Shown here: piece by piece, positions 1 to 7,839 of the stretch
Layout of the letters: every line of letters starts with the position of its first letter
Numbering within the stretch: position 1 is the first letter of the stretch
Assembly: GCA_022839045.1 (NCBI GenBank)
Contig: JALHDI010000049.1
Coordinates: 1-19,998, forward strand
Length of the DNA stretch: 19,998 nt
Direction of reading: 5' to 3'
From: Sporomusaceae bacterium
GTDB taxonomy: Bacteria; Bacillota_C; Negativicutes; Sporomusales_B; UBA7701
Notes under the pieces: model-generated
What the model was told of the DNA's origin: nothing
The model's input: only the letters and a program-made list of their open reading frames with translations
The model's database searches: none
Program-made: the position numbers and the translations under genes

Positions 1-28
1 ACCGTCTCATAAAAATCCGTGTTTGGTT

Positions 29-55
29 TATACTACCATTTCACCGTCTAGTATA
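29..55. promoter_or_regulatory. Inverted repeat TATACTA / TAGTATA upstream of the regulator gene
   Basis: Perfect 7-bp inverted repeat, TATACTA at 29-35 and TAGTATA at 49-55, with 13 bases between the arms and arm centres 20 bp apart, about two helical turns. Each arm contains TATACT, a good -10 hexamer, one on each strand, so the site could be a dimer operator or two facing -10 elements. ACCGTCT also occurs twice, at 1-7 and 43-49. No convincing -35 element goes with either arm. The regulated gene could be the TyrR-like gene at 148 or an unseen gene to the left. Confidence 0.35.
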
Positions 56-147
56 CCACGCCGGCAAAAAAAGTTGTACCAGGCGAAGGATTATGCCTGC
101 CCGCCGTGTAATTTTGTAATATTATTCCTTTGGGAAGGGGACCGACG

Positions 148-1716
148 ATGCAGCTTCTTCGCCTACGCATCCCCAACATCGACCGGGTCGGGCTGGTCCT
201 CGACATTTCGCAGGTGCTGGCTGCCCGCCGTTTTAATATCCTGACGATGGAAGTCGAGCCCAACACCGTTTACCTGGAAACGGAGATGACCGTGCCGGCG
301 GAGAAGGGCTCCGTCATCGCCGCCCTCAAGTCTATCCCCCAGGTCATCGACGCTGTCGAGATCGATCTCATGCCCCACCAGGAGAAAGCCGAGCAGATCA
401 AGGCGGTGCTTGCCTCGGTGGGCGAGGGCATCATGGCCATAAACCACCACGGCGAGGTTACTCATTACAACCCGGCGGCGGAAAAGATCGTCCGCCTCCC
501 CTACCAGGAGGTTATCGGCCGCCCCCTGGCTGAGATCTCCCCCGGCCTGCCCCTGCTGGAAACGCTGCGGACGGGGGCGGTTTACAACAACCGCGAGATC
601 GTCCTGGAGAGGACCAAGAGCCATTACCTGGCCAGCGGCCGCCCCATCCTGGGGGCCCGGGGCAGGATAATCGGCGCGGTGGCCGTCCTCAAGGACATCA
701 GCGATGTACGGGAGCTCGTCTATACCGTCACCGGACAGATGACTTTCACCTTCGACGAGATACTTTATACCAGCGCCGCCATGCACCAGGTGGTCGCGAT
801 GGCCAAAACCATCGCCCGCGGCGACTCGACTGTGCTTATCCGCGGCGAAACGGGCACCGGCAAGGAGCTGTTCGCGCGCGCCATCCATGCCGCTTCGCCG
901 CGAGCCGACAAGGTTTTCGTGCCGCTCAACTGCGCCGCCGTACCCGACACTCTGCTGGAAAGCGAGTTGTTCGGCTACGAGGAGGGCTCTTTCACCGGCG
1001 CGGCCAAGGGCGGTAAACAGGGTCTGTTCGAGTTCGCCAACAACGGCACTCTCTTCCTCGACGAGATCGGCGAGCTCTCCTCCCACCTCCAGGCCAAGCT
1101 TCTGAGGGTGCTGCAGGACGGTAAGGTGCGCCGCCTGGGCGGCACGCGGGAAAACACCGTAAATGTCAGGATACTGGCGGCCACTAACCGGCATCTCGAA
1201 GAAATGATCGCCAAGGGAGCCTTCCGCGAGGATCTTTACTACCGGCTCAACGTCATCCCCCTTTTTTTGCCGCCCCTCCGGGAAAGGCAAGAGGATATTC
1301 CGCTCCTCGTCGAATTCTTTATGAAGAGGTTCGCCGCCAAACTGCAGAAGCCCGTCGACGCCATCAGCGAGACGGCCCTCGCCAAGCTGGCCGCCTACCA
1401 CTGGCCGGGCAACATCCGCGAACTGGAGAACGTTATCGAGCGGGCGGTCAACATCGTCGACGATAAGATTATCCTTACCGGCCACATCGTCCTCGACCAA
1501 GGTCGGACTCCCCTGCCGCGAGGCGCCGCCGCTCCCGAACGTCCGCTGGCGGAAACGCTGGACGAGGTGGAGCGGGACGTGCTGCTGCAAGCTCTCAAAC
1601 GCTACCGTACTTCGCGACAGATGGGGGCCGCCCTCGGCCTCTCCCACACCGCCGTCCTCAAGAAACTGCGCAAACACGGCCTGACAATAGGCGAAAAAAG
1701 CGATAGGAGGGGTTAG
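148..1716 (+). CDS. TyrR-type ACT-PAS-AAA+ transcriptional regulator
   Basis: A 522-residue bacterial enhancer-binding protein. In order: an N-terminal ACT domain (about 1-75), a PAS domain (about 80-190), an AAA+ sigma-54 activation domain (about 203-430) and a C-terminal TyrR-type helix-turn-helix (about 480-517). Walker A is GETGTGKE (233-240), the sigma-54 contact loop reads GSFTGA (280-285) and Walker B is LFLDEIGE (302-309). ACT domains usually sense amino acids, so an amino-acid-responsive activator is likely. E. coli TyrR lacks a working GAFTGA loop and acts at sigma-70 promoters; this loop is intact, so sigma-54 activation is plausible (inference). ATG 148 is chosen because GAAGGGG lies 7 bases upstream; the in-frame TTG at 130 has no site of its own. 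The stop is one base before alr, so the two are probably co-transcribed. Confidence 0.9.
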   Translation: MQLLRLRIPNIDRVGLVLDISQVLAARRFNILTMEVEPNTVYLETEMTVPAEKGSVIAALKSIPQVIDAVEIDLMPHQEKAEQIKAVLASVGEGIMAINHHGEVTHYNPAAEKIVRLPYQEVIGRPLAEISPGLPLLETLRTGAVYNNREIVLERTKSHYLASGRPILGARGRIIGAVAVLKDISDVRELVYTVTGQMTFTFDEILYTSAAMHQVVAMAKTIARGDSTVLIRGETGTGKELFARAIHAASPRADKVFVPLNCAAVPDTLLESELFGYEEGSFTGAAKGGKQGLFEFANNGTLFLDEIGELSSHLQAKLLRVLQDGKVRRLGGTRENTVNVRILAATNRHLEEMIAKGAFREDLYYRLNVIPLFLPPLRERQEDIPLLVEFFMKRFAAKLQKPVDAISETALAKLAAYHWPGNIRELENVIERAVNIVDDKIILTGHIVLDQGRTPLPRGAAAPERPLAETLDEVERDVLLQALKRYRTSRQMGAALGLSHTAVLKKLRKHGLTIGEKSDRRG

Positions 1717-1717
1717 C

Positions 1718-2830
1718 ATGCGACCTACCTACGCCGAGATCGATCTGGCGGCCATCCGCCACAACATCCGCCAGATACGCGAAACCGTCGGCCCGGCCGT
1801 CAAGCTCGTGGCCGTGGTCAAAGCCAACGCATACGGCCACGGGGCAATCAAGGTGAGCCGGGCGGCCCTGGAGGCCGGCGCCGACTGTCTGGCGGTAGCC
1901 ATCCCGGAGGAAGGCGCCGAACTCAGGGGGGCCGGCCTGGCTGTGCCGATCTTCGTCCTCGGCCTTACCCCCCCGGACCAGACAAAACTGATCGTCGACT
2001 ACCACCTCACCGCGACGGTCGCCACCATGGACAGCATCAGGGCGCTTTCCCACGCCGCCCGCGACGCCGGCCGCCGCTGCCGCGTCGTGCTCAAGACCGA
2101 TACAGGTATGGGCCGGATCGGCGTGGCCCCCGTGCAGATCGAGGAATTCCGCCAGTACATCCAGGCCAGCCCCGGCGTGGAACTCGTCGGCCTCTTCACC
2201 CATCTCGCGACCGCCGACGCGGCCGATAAAGCCTACGCCGAGAGACAGCTCGCCGCCTTCCGGGGCGCCGTCGACCGGCTGGCCGCCAAGACCAGCCTTA
2301 CTTACATCGCGGCCGCCAATAGCGCCACGACCGTCGATCTCCCGCAAGGCCACTTCAATACCGTCCGGCCGGGCATCATCATCTACGGCCTGCCGCCTTC
2401 CCACGAGATGCACAGAGCCCTCGACCTCCGCCCCGCGATGCAGCTTAAGACCCGCATCGCCTATATCAAGGAAGTCTCCGCCGGTACTCCGGTAAGCTAC
2501 GGGTGCACCTACACGACCGAACGCCCTACCTTCCTCGCCACGCTGCCGGTGGGTTACGCCGACGGCTACAGCCGCCACCTGTCGAGCAAGGCCGCCGTCC
2601 TGATCGGCGAAAAACGCCGACCGGTGGTGGGCCGGGTGTGCATGGACCAGATAGTGGTCGACCTGGGCGCGGACGGGAACGCGGCTGTCGGCGACGAGGC
2701 GGTGCTCGTCGGCCGCCAGGGCAAGGAGGAGATCACCCTGACCGAGCTCGCCGACCTGGCCGGGACGATAAATTACGAGCTGGCCTGCGCGGTAAGTGCG
2801 AGGGTCCCAAGGGTATACTTGAACGAGTAA
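1718..2830 (+). CDS. alr: Alanine racemase
   Basis: A 370-residue PLP-dependent enzyme interconverting L- and D-alanine, which supplies D-Ala for peptidoglycan; cytoplasmic homodimer. The PLP-binding lysine is K35 in VVKANAYGHG, the second catalytic base is probably Y261 in VSYG, and MGRIG and CMDQ are the usual conserved elements. The length is normal for the family. AGGAGGGG (1705-1712) lies inside the 3' end of the upstream regulator, 5 bases before ATG 1718, so the gene is very probably translated from the same mRNA. A strong hairpin follows the stop. In spore-formers alanine racemase can also limit L-alanine germination, but nothing here separates a biosynthetic from a spore-coat role. 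Confidence 0.95.
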   Translation: MRPTYAEIDLAAIRHNIRQIRETVGPAVKLVAVVKANAYGHGAIKVSRAALEAGADCLAVAIPEEGAELRGAGLAVPIFVLGLTPPDQTKLIVDYHLTATVATMDSIRALSHAARDAGRRCRVVLKTDTGMGRIGVAPVQIEEFRQYIQASPGVELVGLFTHLATADAADKAYAERQLAAFRGAVDRLAAKTSLTYIAAANSATTVDLPQGHFNTVRPGIIIYGLPPSHEMHRALDLRPAMQLKTRIAYIKEVSAGTPVSYGCTYTTERPTFLATLPVGYADGYSRHLSSKAAVLIGEKRRPVVGRVCMDQIVVDLGADGNAAVGDEAVLVGRQGKEEITLTELADLAGTINYELACAVSARVPRVYLNE

Positions 2831-2846
2831 TATAGCTGTAAGAACC

Positions 2847-2876
2847 AAGAGCGCCCCGCAAATGCAGGGCGCTCTT
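2847..2876. terminator. Shared terminator between convergent alr and thiC
   Basis: Perfect 10-bp stem, AAGAGCGCCC at 2847-2856 with GGGCGCTCTT at 2867-2876, and a 10-base loop. It sits between the convergent alr and thiC stops. The T tract is poor on both strands, so termination may depend on the A/T pairs at the stem base. Confidence 0.75.
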
Positions 2877-2880
2877 GTAA

Positions 2881-4179
2881 TCAGCATCTTTCGATCGGTT
2901 TGCCGAGGTATTCGCTGACGATTTTCATCGCGCAGTAGTTGCCGCACATCGAGCACGCCTCGGCGCCGCCGGGGTTGCGCTCCTTGCGGTAGCGGCCCGC
3001 CTTGACGGGGTCGATGGCGAGTTCGATCTGTTTTTCCCAGTCGAGGGCCTTGCGGGCCTTGGCCATGGAGAGGTCCCATTCCCACGCCCCTTTGACGCCC
3101 TTGACGATATCGGCGGCATGGCCGGCGATACGGGAGGCGATGACCCCTTCCCGCACGTCGTCGAGGGTCGGCAGGCCTAGGTGCTCGGCCGGGGTGACGT
3201 AGCAGAGGAAATCGGCGCCGGCGGCGGCGGCCAGCGTGCCGCCGATGGCGGCGGTGATGTGGTCGTAGCCGGGGGCGACGTCGGTGACGAGCGGGCCGAG
3301 CACGTAGAAAGGCGCCCCTTTGCAGATCTGCTTCTGCAGCTTGATGTTGGCCTCGATCTGGTTGTAGGGCACGTGGCCGGGGCCTTCGACCAGGACTTGG
3401 ACACCCTTGGCCCACGCCCGGTCGACGAGTTCGCCGAGAGTCAGCAGTTCCTCGACCTGGGCGCGGTCGGTGGCGTCGGCGAGGCAGCCGGGCCGCAGGC
3501 CGTCGCCGAGGCTGATGGTGACGTCGTAGGCGGCGCAGATGTCCATGAGTTCGTCGTACCGCTCGTAGAGAGGGTTTTCCTTGTCGTTGTGGAGCATCCA
3601 GCCGGTGATGAAGGAGCCGCCGCGGCTGACGATGTCGGTTACCCGCCCCTGTTGGCGCAGCCTGGCGATGCTGGCCTGGGTGATGCCGCAGTGGATGGTC
3701 ATGAAGTCGGCGCCGTCTTTGGCGTGCTTTTCGATGGTGTGGAAGATGTCGTCGCCTGTCATGGCGACGATCGAGCCCCTGTTTTTGATCGCCTCGACCG
3801 TGGCCTGATAAATGGGCACCGTGCCCACCGGGACGGTGGAGTGCTTGATGATTTCGCGGCGAGAATAGTCGATGTCGTCGCCGGTGCTGAGGTCCATTAC
3901 CGCGTCGGCCCCGGCGCCGATGGCCGCCTGAAGCTTGGCCAATTCGGGTTTTACATCCGGGAAGGCGCTCGATGTGCCGATGTTGGCGTTGACCTTGGTC
4001 TTAAGGCCGAGGCCGAAGCCCCGCGGTTTTAGGCTGGCGTGGTTGACGTTGGCGCAGATCGTCACCGTGCCGGCCGCCACCCGCTCGCGGATGATTTCCG
4101 GCGCGAGTCCCTCCTCGGCCGCCACCGCGGCCATCGCCGGCGTAATCTGCCCGCTGCGGGCCAGCTTCATCTGTGTCAT
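2881..4179 (-). CDS. thiC: Phosphomethylpyrimidine synthase ThiC
   Basis: A 432-residue radical-SAM enzyme converting 5-aminoimidazole ribotide to HMP phosphate, the pyrimidine half of thiamin. The C-terminal cluster motif reads CSMCGNYC (CX2CX3C), near [13 protein letters not shown]; the E. coli type has one more spacer residue. The length fits the shorter, non-proteobacterial ThiC form, which lacks the long N-terminal extension. ATG 4179 ([10 protein letters not shown]) is chosen because AGGAGG lies about 6 bases upstream; a longer open frame to 4224 runs back through the leader terminator and is not coding. A TPP riboswitch and its own promoter precede it. No other thi gene is in the window, so thiC is a stand-alone unit here. 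Confidence 0.95.
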   Translation of the reverse strand: MTQMKLARSGQITPAMAAVAAEEGLAPEIIRERVAAGTVTICANVNHASLKPRGFGLGLKTKVNANIGTSSAFPDVKPELAKLQAAIGAGADAVMDLSTGDDIDYSRREIIKHSTVPVGTVPIYQATVEAIKNRGSIVAMTGDDIFHTIEKHAKDGADFMTIHCGITQASIARLRQQGRVTDIVSRGGSFITGWMLHNDKENPLYERYDELMDICAAYDVTISLGDGLRPGCLADATDRAQVEELLTLGELVDRAWAKGVQVLVEGPGHVPYNQIEANIKLQKQICKGAPFYVLGPLVTDVAPGYDHITAAIGGTLAAAAGADFLCYVTPAEHLGLPTLDDVREGVIASRIAGHAADIVKGVKGAWEWDLSMAKARKALDWEKQIELAIDPVKAGRYRKERNPGGAEACSMCGNYCAMKIVSEYLGKPIERC

Positions 4180-4206
4180 ATTAACCCTCCTAATCAAATA
4201 TATGCA

Positions 4207-4242
4207 AATAAAACAGCCATCCAACGAACGGTTAGATGGCTG
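4207..4242 (-). terminator. Riboswitch-controlled intrinsic terminator of thiC
   Basis: On the minus strand CAGCCATC pairs with GATGGCTG (plus 4235-4242 and 4214-4221), with inner pairs AAC/GTT around a short loop, followed by TTTTATTTG. It lies between the TPP aptamer and the thiC ribosome binding site. A small hairpin CCAGGCAACTGG (plus 4243-4254) separates it from the aptamer and may be part of the switching structure. Confidence 0.85.
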
Positions 4243-4259
4243 CCAGTTGCCTGGTAAAA

Positions 4260-4342
4260 CCCACTTCCCTACGCTGGTATTAACCAGAAATCAGGTTCCA
4301 AGGGTCGGCTTGCGCCTCTCAGCATTACGCTCCCCTAGTGGT
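4260..4342 (-). ncRNA. TPP (THI-box) riboswitch
   Basis: The minus strand carries the canonical conserved blocks in order: CTAGGGGAGC, GCTGAGAGG, ACCCTTGGAACCTGAT, GGTTAATACCAGCGTAGGGA and the closing AGTGG, which pairs with CCACT at the 5' end to form P1. These are the TPP-binding elements of the THI box. The aptamer sits directly upstream of thiC and is followed by a terminator, so thiamin pyrophosphate is expected to cause premature termination. Boundaries are taken from P1 and are good to a few bases. Confidence 0.95.
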
Positions 4343-4363
4343 CCGGTATTCGGTTACAGTATT

Positions 4364-4392
4364 ATTTTACCAGATGAACTTCAGGCTCACAA
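4364..4392 (-). promoter_or_regulatory. Predicted thiC promoter
   Basis: TTGTGA (plus 4387-4392) and TAAAAT (plus 4364-4369) with a 17-bp spacer on the minus strand, sigma-A type. The -35 overlaps the stop codon of the upstream GerMN gene, and transcription would start about 15 bases before the riboswitch. Confidence 0.6.
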
Positions 4393-4950
4393 GGACTTTT
4401 TAATGATCTTTTCCGACCTGCTCAGCGGTTCGCTCGTGTCCATGTGGCCGTATAAAGTGTTGATTTTTCTGCCTTCGACCATGATCTGAACCTTGTAGAT
4501 ATCCGCGAATTCTGTCAGAGTGTTGACGATGGCGCCCACGGCCATGATTTCGCCGGCCGAGCCGCCACTGCCGTTCTTGATGAGTTTGTCGTTGAAGTCG
4601 ACGTAGGCGATATGGTTCTTGACGGTTATTCCCTTGAGTTTGGTGCCTTCGGGCAGGGCGCGGATAAGCGCGGGATTCTTAGGCCCGTTCAGCAGTTGCT
4701 CGATGGCGGTCTGGGCAGGATGGTCGGTTTTGGGGAGCCTGTAGGTCTCCGGAACGAGGAACGTGGCGTCTTTGGTGGCGTGGTAAACCGTGACGGAAAT
4801 CGTCTCGGCAGCCGGCGGGGAAGCCTGCTTCTCGGGCGGCTTGGCGACGGACGGCGGGCTGGTGACGGCCTGGTCGGGCTCACAGCCTGCCGCGAACAGT
4901 ACGATCAGAAGGGCGATAACTAACGCGATATATTTGCTGCGACTTGGCAT
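4387..4950 (-). CDS. GerMN-domain lipoprotein (GerM-like)
   Basis: A 187-residue lipoprotein: a hydrophobic signal ends in lipobox FAAGC (acylated Cys 23), followed by a Pro/Ala-rich linker to about residue 50 and one GerMN domain (SVTVYHATKDATFLVPETYR onward, with IAYVDFNDKLI and VGAIVNTLTEF). GerMN proteins are envelope lipoproteins of spore-formers; B. subtilis GerM takes part in sporulation and germination and has two such domains, this protein one. ATG 4950 is chosen over GTG 4953: it overlaps the amidase stop by one base (TGATG), indicating translational coupling, and has GGGGGGTGA 6 bases upstream. Pairing with a peptidoglycan amidase supports a cell-wall or spore-envelope role. Confidence 0.8.
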   Translation of the reverse strand: MPSRSKYIALVIALLIVLFAAGCEPDQAVTSPPSVAKPPEKQASPPAAETISVTVYHATKDATFLVPETYRLPKTDHPAQTAIEQLLNGPKNPALIRALPEGTKLKGITVKNHIAYVDFNDKLIKNGSGGSAGEIMAVGAIVNTLTEFADIYKVQIMVEGRKINTLYGHMDTSEPLSRSEKIIKKSL

Positions 4951-6101
4951 CACTGTTCACCCCCCTTAGCGGCCGCCTGGGCGAAAAACTTCTCCATGCC
5001 CAGGACGATGCCTTCGGCCAGCTTCTGCTGGAATTGGGGACTGGCCAGCAGTTTTTCCTCGGCCGGATTGGAAAGAAAAGCGAGTTCGACGAGCGCCGCC
5101 GGCATGATGGTGCGCTTGATCACGTAGAAGTTCGCCGGCAGGGTCCCTTTGTCCTTCAGGCCGCCGGTCTGCAGCAGGCCCGCCTGGAGATTTCTCGCCA
5201 GCAGCAAATCGTAGCGGGTCTTTTGGTAGAAATATGTAGAGGTGCCGTCCGCGTCGCGGTTCTGAGCGGCGTTGGAGTGGATGCTGACGAATATGTCGGC
5301 TTTTTTGACGTTGGCGATGGTCGCTCGCGCTTTGAGTTCATCGACGGCCGAAGCGTTGGGTCCGAAAACGTCGCGGTCATCCTGACGGGTCATGATGACT
5401 TTGGCGCCCGCTTTGTCGAGGAGCGCTTTGACCCGCAGGGCTACGGCGAGGTTGACGGTTTTTTCCCGGGTAGCCCCCAGGCCGACCGCTCCGGGGTCGC
5501 TGCCGCCGTGGCCGGGGTCGAGGGTTATGACTTTGCCTTTCAGGCCCGGGGTGAAGTTGAACTTCGCCGGAGGCAGGGGCTGGTTGATATCGATAACTAC
5601 GCGGAACGGTTTTTTGTGGGCGGGATCCTGCGGCAGGGTAAATACCTTATACTCCCCTTCGTCGACCATCAGCGGCATCTCCACCGTGACGACGGTGTTT
5701 TTGTCGTCGGCGGATTTCATGCTGATACTGTCGGCGATCCGGCCATCGAGGTCAATGTCGCTGTCTGTCTGGCCCAGAACCGCGCCTTTCACGTTGACGA
5801 CCAGGCGTGGCGTGGGCGAGGCGGAAACGGTGCCGCTGACCTGAACGGGACCGGTTGTGTCGATAACAAGGCGAAGCCTGCCGGCGCCGGTAACGGCGTC
5901 GATGTGGTTGGCCCAGCGGATCTTAGTCAGTTGCTGACCGCCGGCGACGGCGGAGGCCCCGGCGGTTTTGCCGACGACGGCCAATAGTCTGCTGCCGGGC
6001 TGGTTGGCCACGGGAGACGTCGGAGCTTTGGCCGCGTAGCCCGCCGAGGAGACGGCCAACACGGCACTAATTACCAGGAAACAGAGGACGCGGCGCAACA
6101 C
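4950..6101 (-). CDS. Secreted N-acetylmuramoyl-L-alanine amidase (AMIN + Amidase_3)
   Basis: A 383-residue exported hydrolase that cleaves the MurNAc-L-Ala bond of peptidoglycan. A signal peptide covers about residues 1-23, an AMIN wall-targeting domain about 58-172 and the Amidase_3 catalytic domain about 190-378. Zinc ligands are H198 (DPGHGGSDPGA), E213 (TREKTVN) and H275 (SIHSNA); the catalytic glutamate is E339 (LVELAFLSN), so the active site is complete. The start is uncertain: GTG 6101 is 4 bases after GGAGG, and the next codon, TTG 6098, is 7 bases after it. The gene leads a two-gene unit with the GerMN lipoprotein. A role in sporulation or daughter-cell separation is inferred from this pairing. 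Confidence 0.92.
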   Translation of the reverse strand: MLRRVLCFLVISAVLAVSSAGYAAKAPTSPVANQPGSRLLAVVGKTAGASAVAGGQQLTKIRWANHIDAVTGAGRLRLVIDTTGPVQVSGTVSASPTPRLVVNVKGAVLGQTDSDIDLDGRIADSISMKSADDKNTVVTVEMPLMVDEGEYKVFTLPQDPAHKKPFRVVIDINQPLPPAKFNFTPGLKGKVITLDPGHGGSDPGAVGLGATREKTVNLAVALRVKALLDKAGAKVIMTRQDDRDVFGPNASAVDELKARATIANVKKADIFVSIHSNAAQNRDADGTSTYFYQKTRYDLLLARNLQAGLLQTGGLKDKGTLPANFYVIKRTIMPAALVELAFLSNPAEEKLLASPQFQQKLAEGIVLGMEKFFAQAAAKGGEQ

Positions 6102-6124
6102 AACACCTCCCTTATTGCGACGTG

Positions 6125-6205
6125 TTATGTTACAATTCGCCTTTTATAACCAAAATCCTGCCAGTTATTGTCGAATTTTTTATGTTACGCTCACAGCCCG
6201 GCTGT
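6125..6205 (-). promoter_or_regulatory. Leader region of the amidase operon: direct repeats and a palindrome
   Basis: AT-rich gap upstream of the amidase. On the minus strand GTAACATAA occurs twice (plus 6180-6188 and 6125-6133), each followed by a similar tail (CGACAATAA and CGCAATAA). Further upstream is a perfect 13-base palindrome with a one-base centre, ACAGCC-C-GGCTGT (6193-6205). TTTACA beginning inside the palindrome and TAACAT in the first repeat could form a promoter with a short spacer of about 15 bp, but this is weak. Confidence 0.3.
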
Positions 6206-6229
6206 AAACTGTTTATTTAAATCTAAAAA

Positions 6230-6262
6230 GGAAAAATAAGGAGGCGATTGCGCCGCCTCTTT
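6230..6262 (-). terminator. Terminator of the MBL-DUF3006 unit
   Basis: On the minus strand GAGGCG and CGCCTC (plus 6254-6259 and 6241-6246) form a stem extended by A/T pairs and followed by TTATTTTTCC. It lies just past the DUF3006 stop codon. Confidence 0.75.
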
Positions 6263-6283
6263 TAGATTGCAGATGGGGCTTTA

Positions 6284-6505
6284 TCAACGGCCGTTGTCCA
6301 ACAATTTGCGCAGCAGGTCCTCCGCCTCGGCCTTCGCCGCGCGGGTCGCCTCGCCGTCGACGCTCAGGGCCAGCCACAAAATGTCGCCTTCCCGGGTTTC
6401 TGCCGGGAGGAACGTTCGCGGCCAGGCGACGCTGTCTTCGGCGTCGCCCACGAGCAGGACCGCTTTTTCGTCCTCAAATCTGTCCACTACCGCCCGGACG
6501 CGCAT
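6284..6505 (-). CDS. DUF3006 family small protein
   Basis: A 73-residue protein with the DUF3006 pattern: MRVRAVVDRFEDEKAVLLVGD at the start, a small beta-rich core (WPRTFLPAETREGDILWLAL), then a charged helix. No signal peptide or membrane segment. DUF3006 genes are often found next to ComEC-like metallo-beta-lactamase genes; here the ATG is one base after the MBL stop, with AAGGAG 7 bases upstream inside the MBL gene, so the two are translated together. The biochemical role is unknown. Confidence 0.8.
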   Translation of the reverse strand: MRVRAVVDRFEDEKAVLLVGDAEDSVAWPRTFLPAETREGDILWLALSVDGEATRAAKAEAEDLLRKLLDNGR

Positions 6506-6506
6506 G

Positions 6507-7376
6507 TTATCTCTCCTTGGTGATGGTGTAGGTTTTGCCGTCGCTGGCGATCGTGACCGTACCGTCGGTGTCGGTGCGGTAGACTTTCAGCCTGTTGTCC
6601 CCGTAGCGCTTCAAGATCGATGGGTGGGGATGGTGGTATTCGTTGCCCGCCCCGACGGAGATGACGGCCGCCTCGGGGGCGACAGCCTTGAGAAAAGCGG
6701 GCGATGACGAGGTGCGGCTGCCGTGGTGGCCGCTTTTCAGTACCTGGCTTTTCAGGCCGGCGCCGTTTTTCTTCACCATGGCCGCCTCGGCTTCATGTTC
6801 GGCGTCGGCGGCCAGCAGCATCGCGAAGTTGCCGTAGACCAGCCGGGCGACGATCGAGTTGTTGTTGAGGCCGGCTTCGCCGGCGAAGGGCGGCGTAGGG
6901 GGGTTCAATATTTTGAGCGTGCCGCCGCCGATGTCTACTTCCTGGCCGGCGGCGAGCAGCGCGAAGGGGATTTTCTTTTTTTGCACGGCCGTCAAGTATT
7001 GACGGTAGAGGGCGCTGGTCGTCACCTGCCCGCTGTCGTAGATCCGTCTGACGGCGAAGTTGTCGAGGATGGCGACGGCGCCGCCGATATGGTCGGCGTG
7101 GGGGTGGGTGACGATGAATGTGTCGATGGTTTTGACGCCCTGTTTCTTTATGTAGGCAATCAGCTTGTCCCTGGCCGGAACGTCGCCGCTGTCGATCAGG
7201 GTGACCTGGCCGGGGGTGCGGATCAGGATGGCGTCCCCTTGCCCGACGTCGATAACGTTGACCACGAGGTTGTCCACCTTGGCCCGGTCGGCCGCAGGCG
7301 CGCCGCACCCGGCCACGACAACCAGCGCCAGCGCCAGGGCGGCCAGGACGAATGTCCGGATTCGTCTGAGCTGCAT
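6507..7376 (-). CDS. ComEC-like MBL-fold lipoprotein hydrolase
   Basis: A 289-residue metallo-beta-lactamase-fold protein resembling the soluble C-terminal domain of ComEC/Rec2. It has a lipobox (VVAGC, Cys 24), NVIDVGQGDAILI, the metal motif HPHADH (91-96), a second histidine block SGHHGSRTSS and a HHPHP near the C-terminus. Within ComEC this domain is proposed to be a nuclease acting on incoming DNA; stand-alone secreted versions are common in Firmicutes but their substrates are mostly unproven. The lipobox puts it outside the membrane. ATG 7376 has GAGGAGG about 6 bases upstream. It forms a two-gene unit with the DUF3006 protein. No ComEC membrane domain is encoded here. Confidence 0.85.
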   Translation of the reverse strand: MQLRRIRTFVLAALALALVVVAGCGAPAADRAKVDNLVVNVIDVGQGDAILIRTPGQVTLIDSGDVPARDKLIAYIKKQGVKTIDTFIVTHPHADHIGGAVAILDNFAVRRIYDSGQVTTSALYRQYLTAVQKKKIPFALLAAGQEVDIGGGTLKILNPPTPPFAGEAGLNNNSIVARLVYGNFAMLLAADAEHEAEAAMVKKNGAGLKSQVLKSGHHGSRTSSSPAFLKAVAPEAAVISVGAGNEYHHPHPSILKRYGDNRLKVYRTDTDGTVTIASDGKTYTITKER

Positions 7377-7453
7377 CTTGTTCCTCCTCGGTTTTTGCGT
7401 TGTTGACGGCTATTCTTGGTGCGTTGCTTGGTAGTATATACCCGGACGCAAAT

Positions 7454-7480
7454 TAAAAAAATAGGCACACGAGCGCCTAT
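7454..7480 (-). terminator. Terminator of the ndoAI-ndoA operon
   Basis: On the minus strand ATAGGCGC and GTGCCTAT form an 8-bp stem with one G-U pair and a TCGT loop (plus 7461-7480), followed by seven T (plus 7454-7460). It is a few bases past the ndoA stop. Confidence 0.9.
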
Positions 7481-7487
7481 CCGCAAA

Positions 7488-7838
7488 TCAAAGCATAGTG
7501 AGCCCCAGGCTTATCCTGATGGCCTCGTCCACTTTCGTCATGACTTCTTCGCTCAAATGAGTGATCTTCTCTTTCAAGCGGCGTTTATCGATTGTTCTGA
7601 GCTGTTCCAGCAGTATGACCGAATCCTTGTCGAGGTTGAACTGTTTGGCGCTGATCTCAACGTGGGTTGGCAATTTGGCCTTGGAGATCTGGGATGTGAT
7701 AGCGGCGACGATCACGGTAGGGCTGTATTTATTGCCAACATCGTTCTGAATGACCAGCACGGGCCGGTGTCCACCCTGTTCCGATCCGACCACCGGGCTC
7801 AGGTTTGCGTAATAAATGTCCCCGCGCTTAACGATCAT
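7488..7838 (-). CDS. ndoA: MazF-family mRNA endoribonuclease toxin NdoA (EndoA)
   Basis: A 116-residue toxin, the same length as B. subtilis NdoA (YdcE). It begins [18 protein letters not shown], followed by [16 protein letters not shown] in [12 protein letters not shown] and the TSQ segment of AAITSQ are typical MazF active-site elements. The family cleaves mRNA at short U-rich sites (UACAU in B. subtilis). Start: ATG 7838 aligns with the B. subtilis N-terminus and is one base after the antitoxin stop; the in-frame GTG at 7847 lies inside the antitoxin gene and is less likely. The only GGAG lies 10 bases upstream, so expression probably depends on coupling to the antitoxin. A strong terminator follows. 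Confidence 0.93.
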   Translation of the reverse strand: MIVKRGDIYYANLSPVVGSEQGGHRPVLVIQNDVGNKYSPTVIVAAITSQISKAKLPTHVEISAKQFNLDKDSVILLEQLRTIDKRRLKEKITHLSEEVMTKVDEAIRISLGLTML

Positions 7839-7839
7839 C

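Noticed and set aside
163..1719. 518-codon open frame on the minus strand opposite the TyrR-like gene
   Set aside because: Antisense shadow created by GC-rich codons; no ribosome binding site or recognisable domain, and the plus-strand protein is clearly real.
1658..3415. 585-codon open frame spanning alr antisense and part of thiC
   Set aside because: Arg/Pro-rich low-complexity translation, crosses a strong terminator and overlaps two certain genes.
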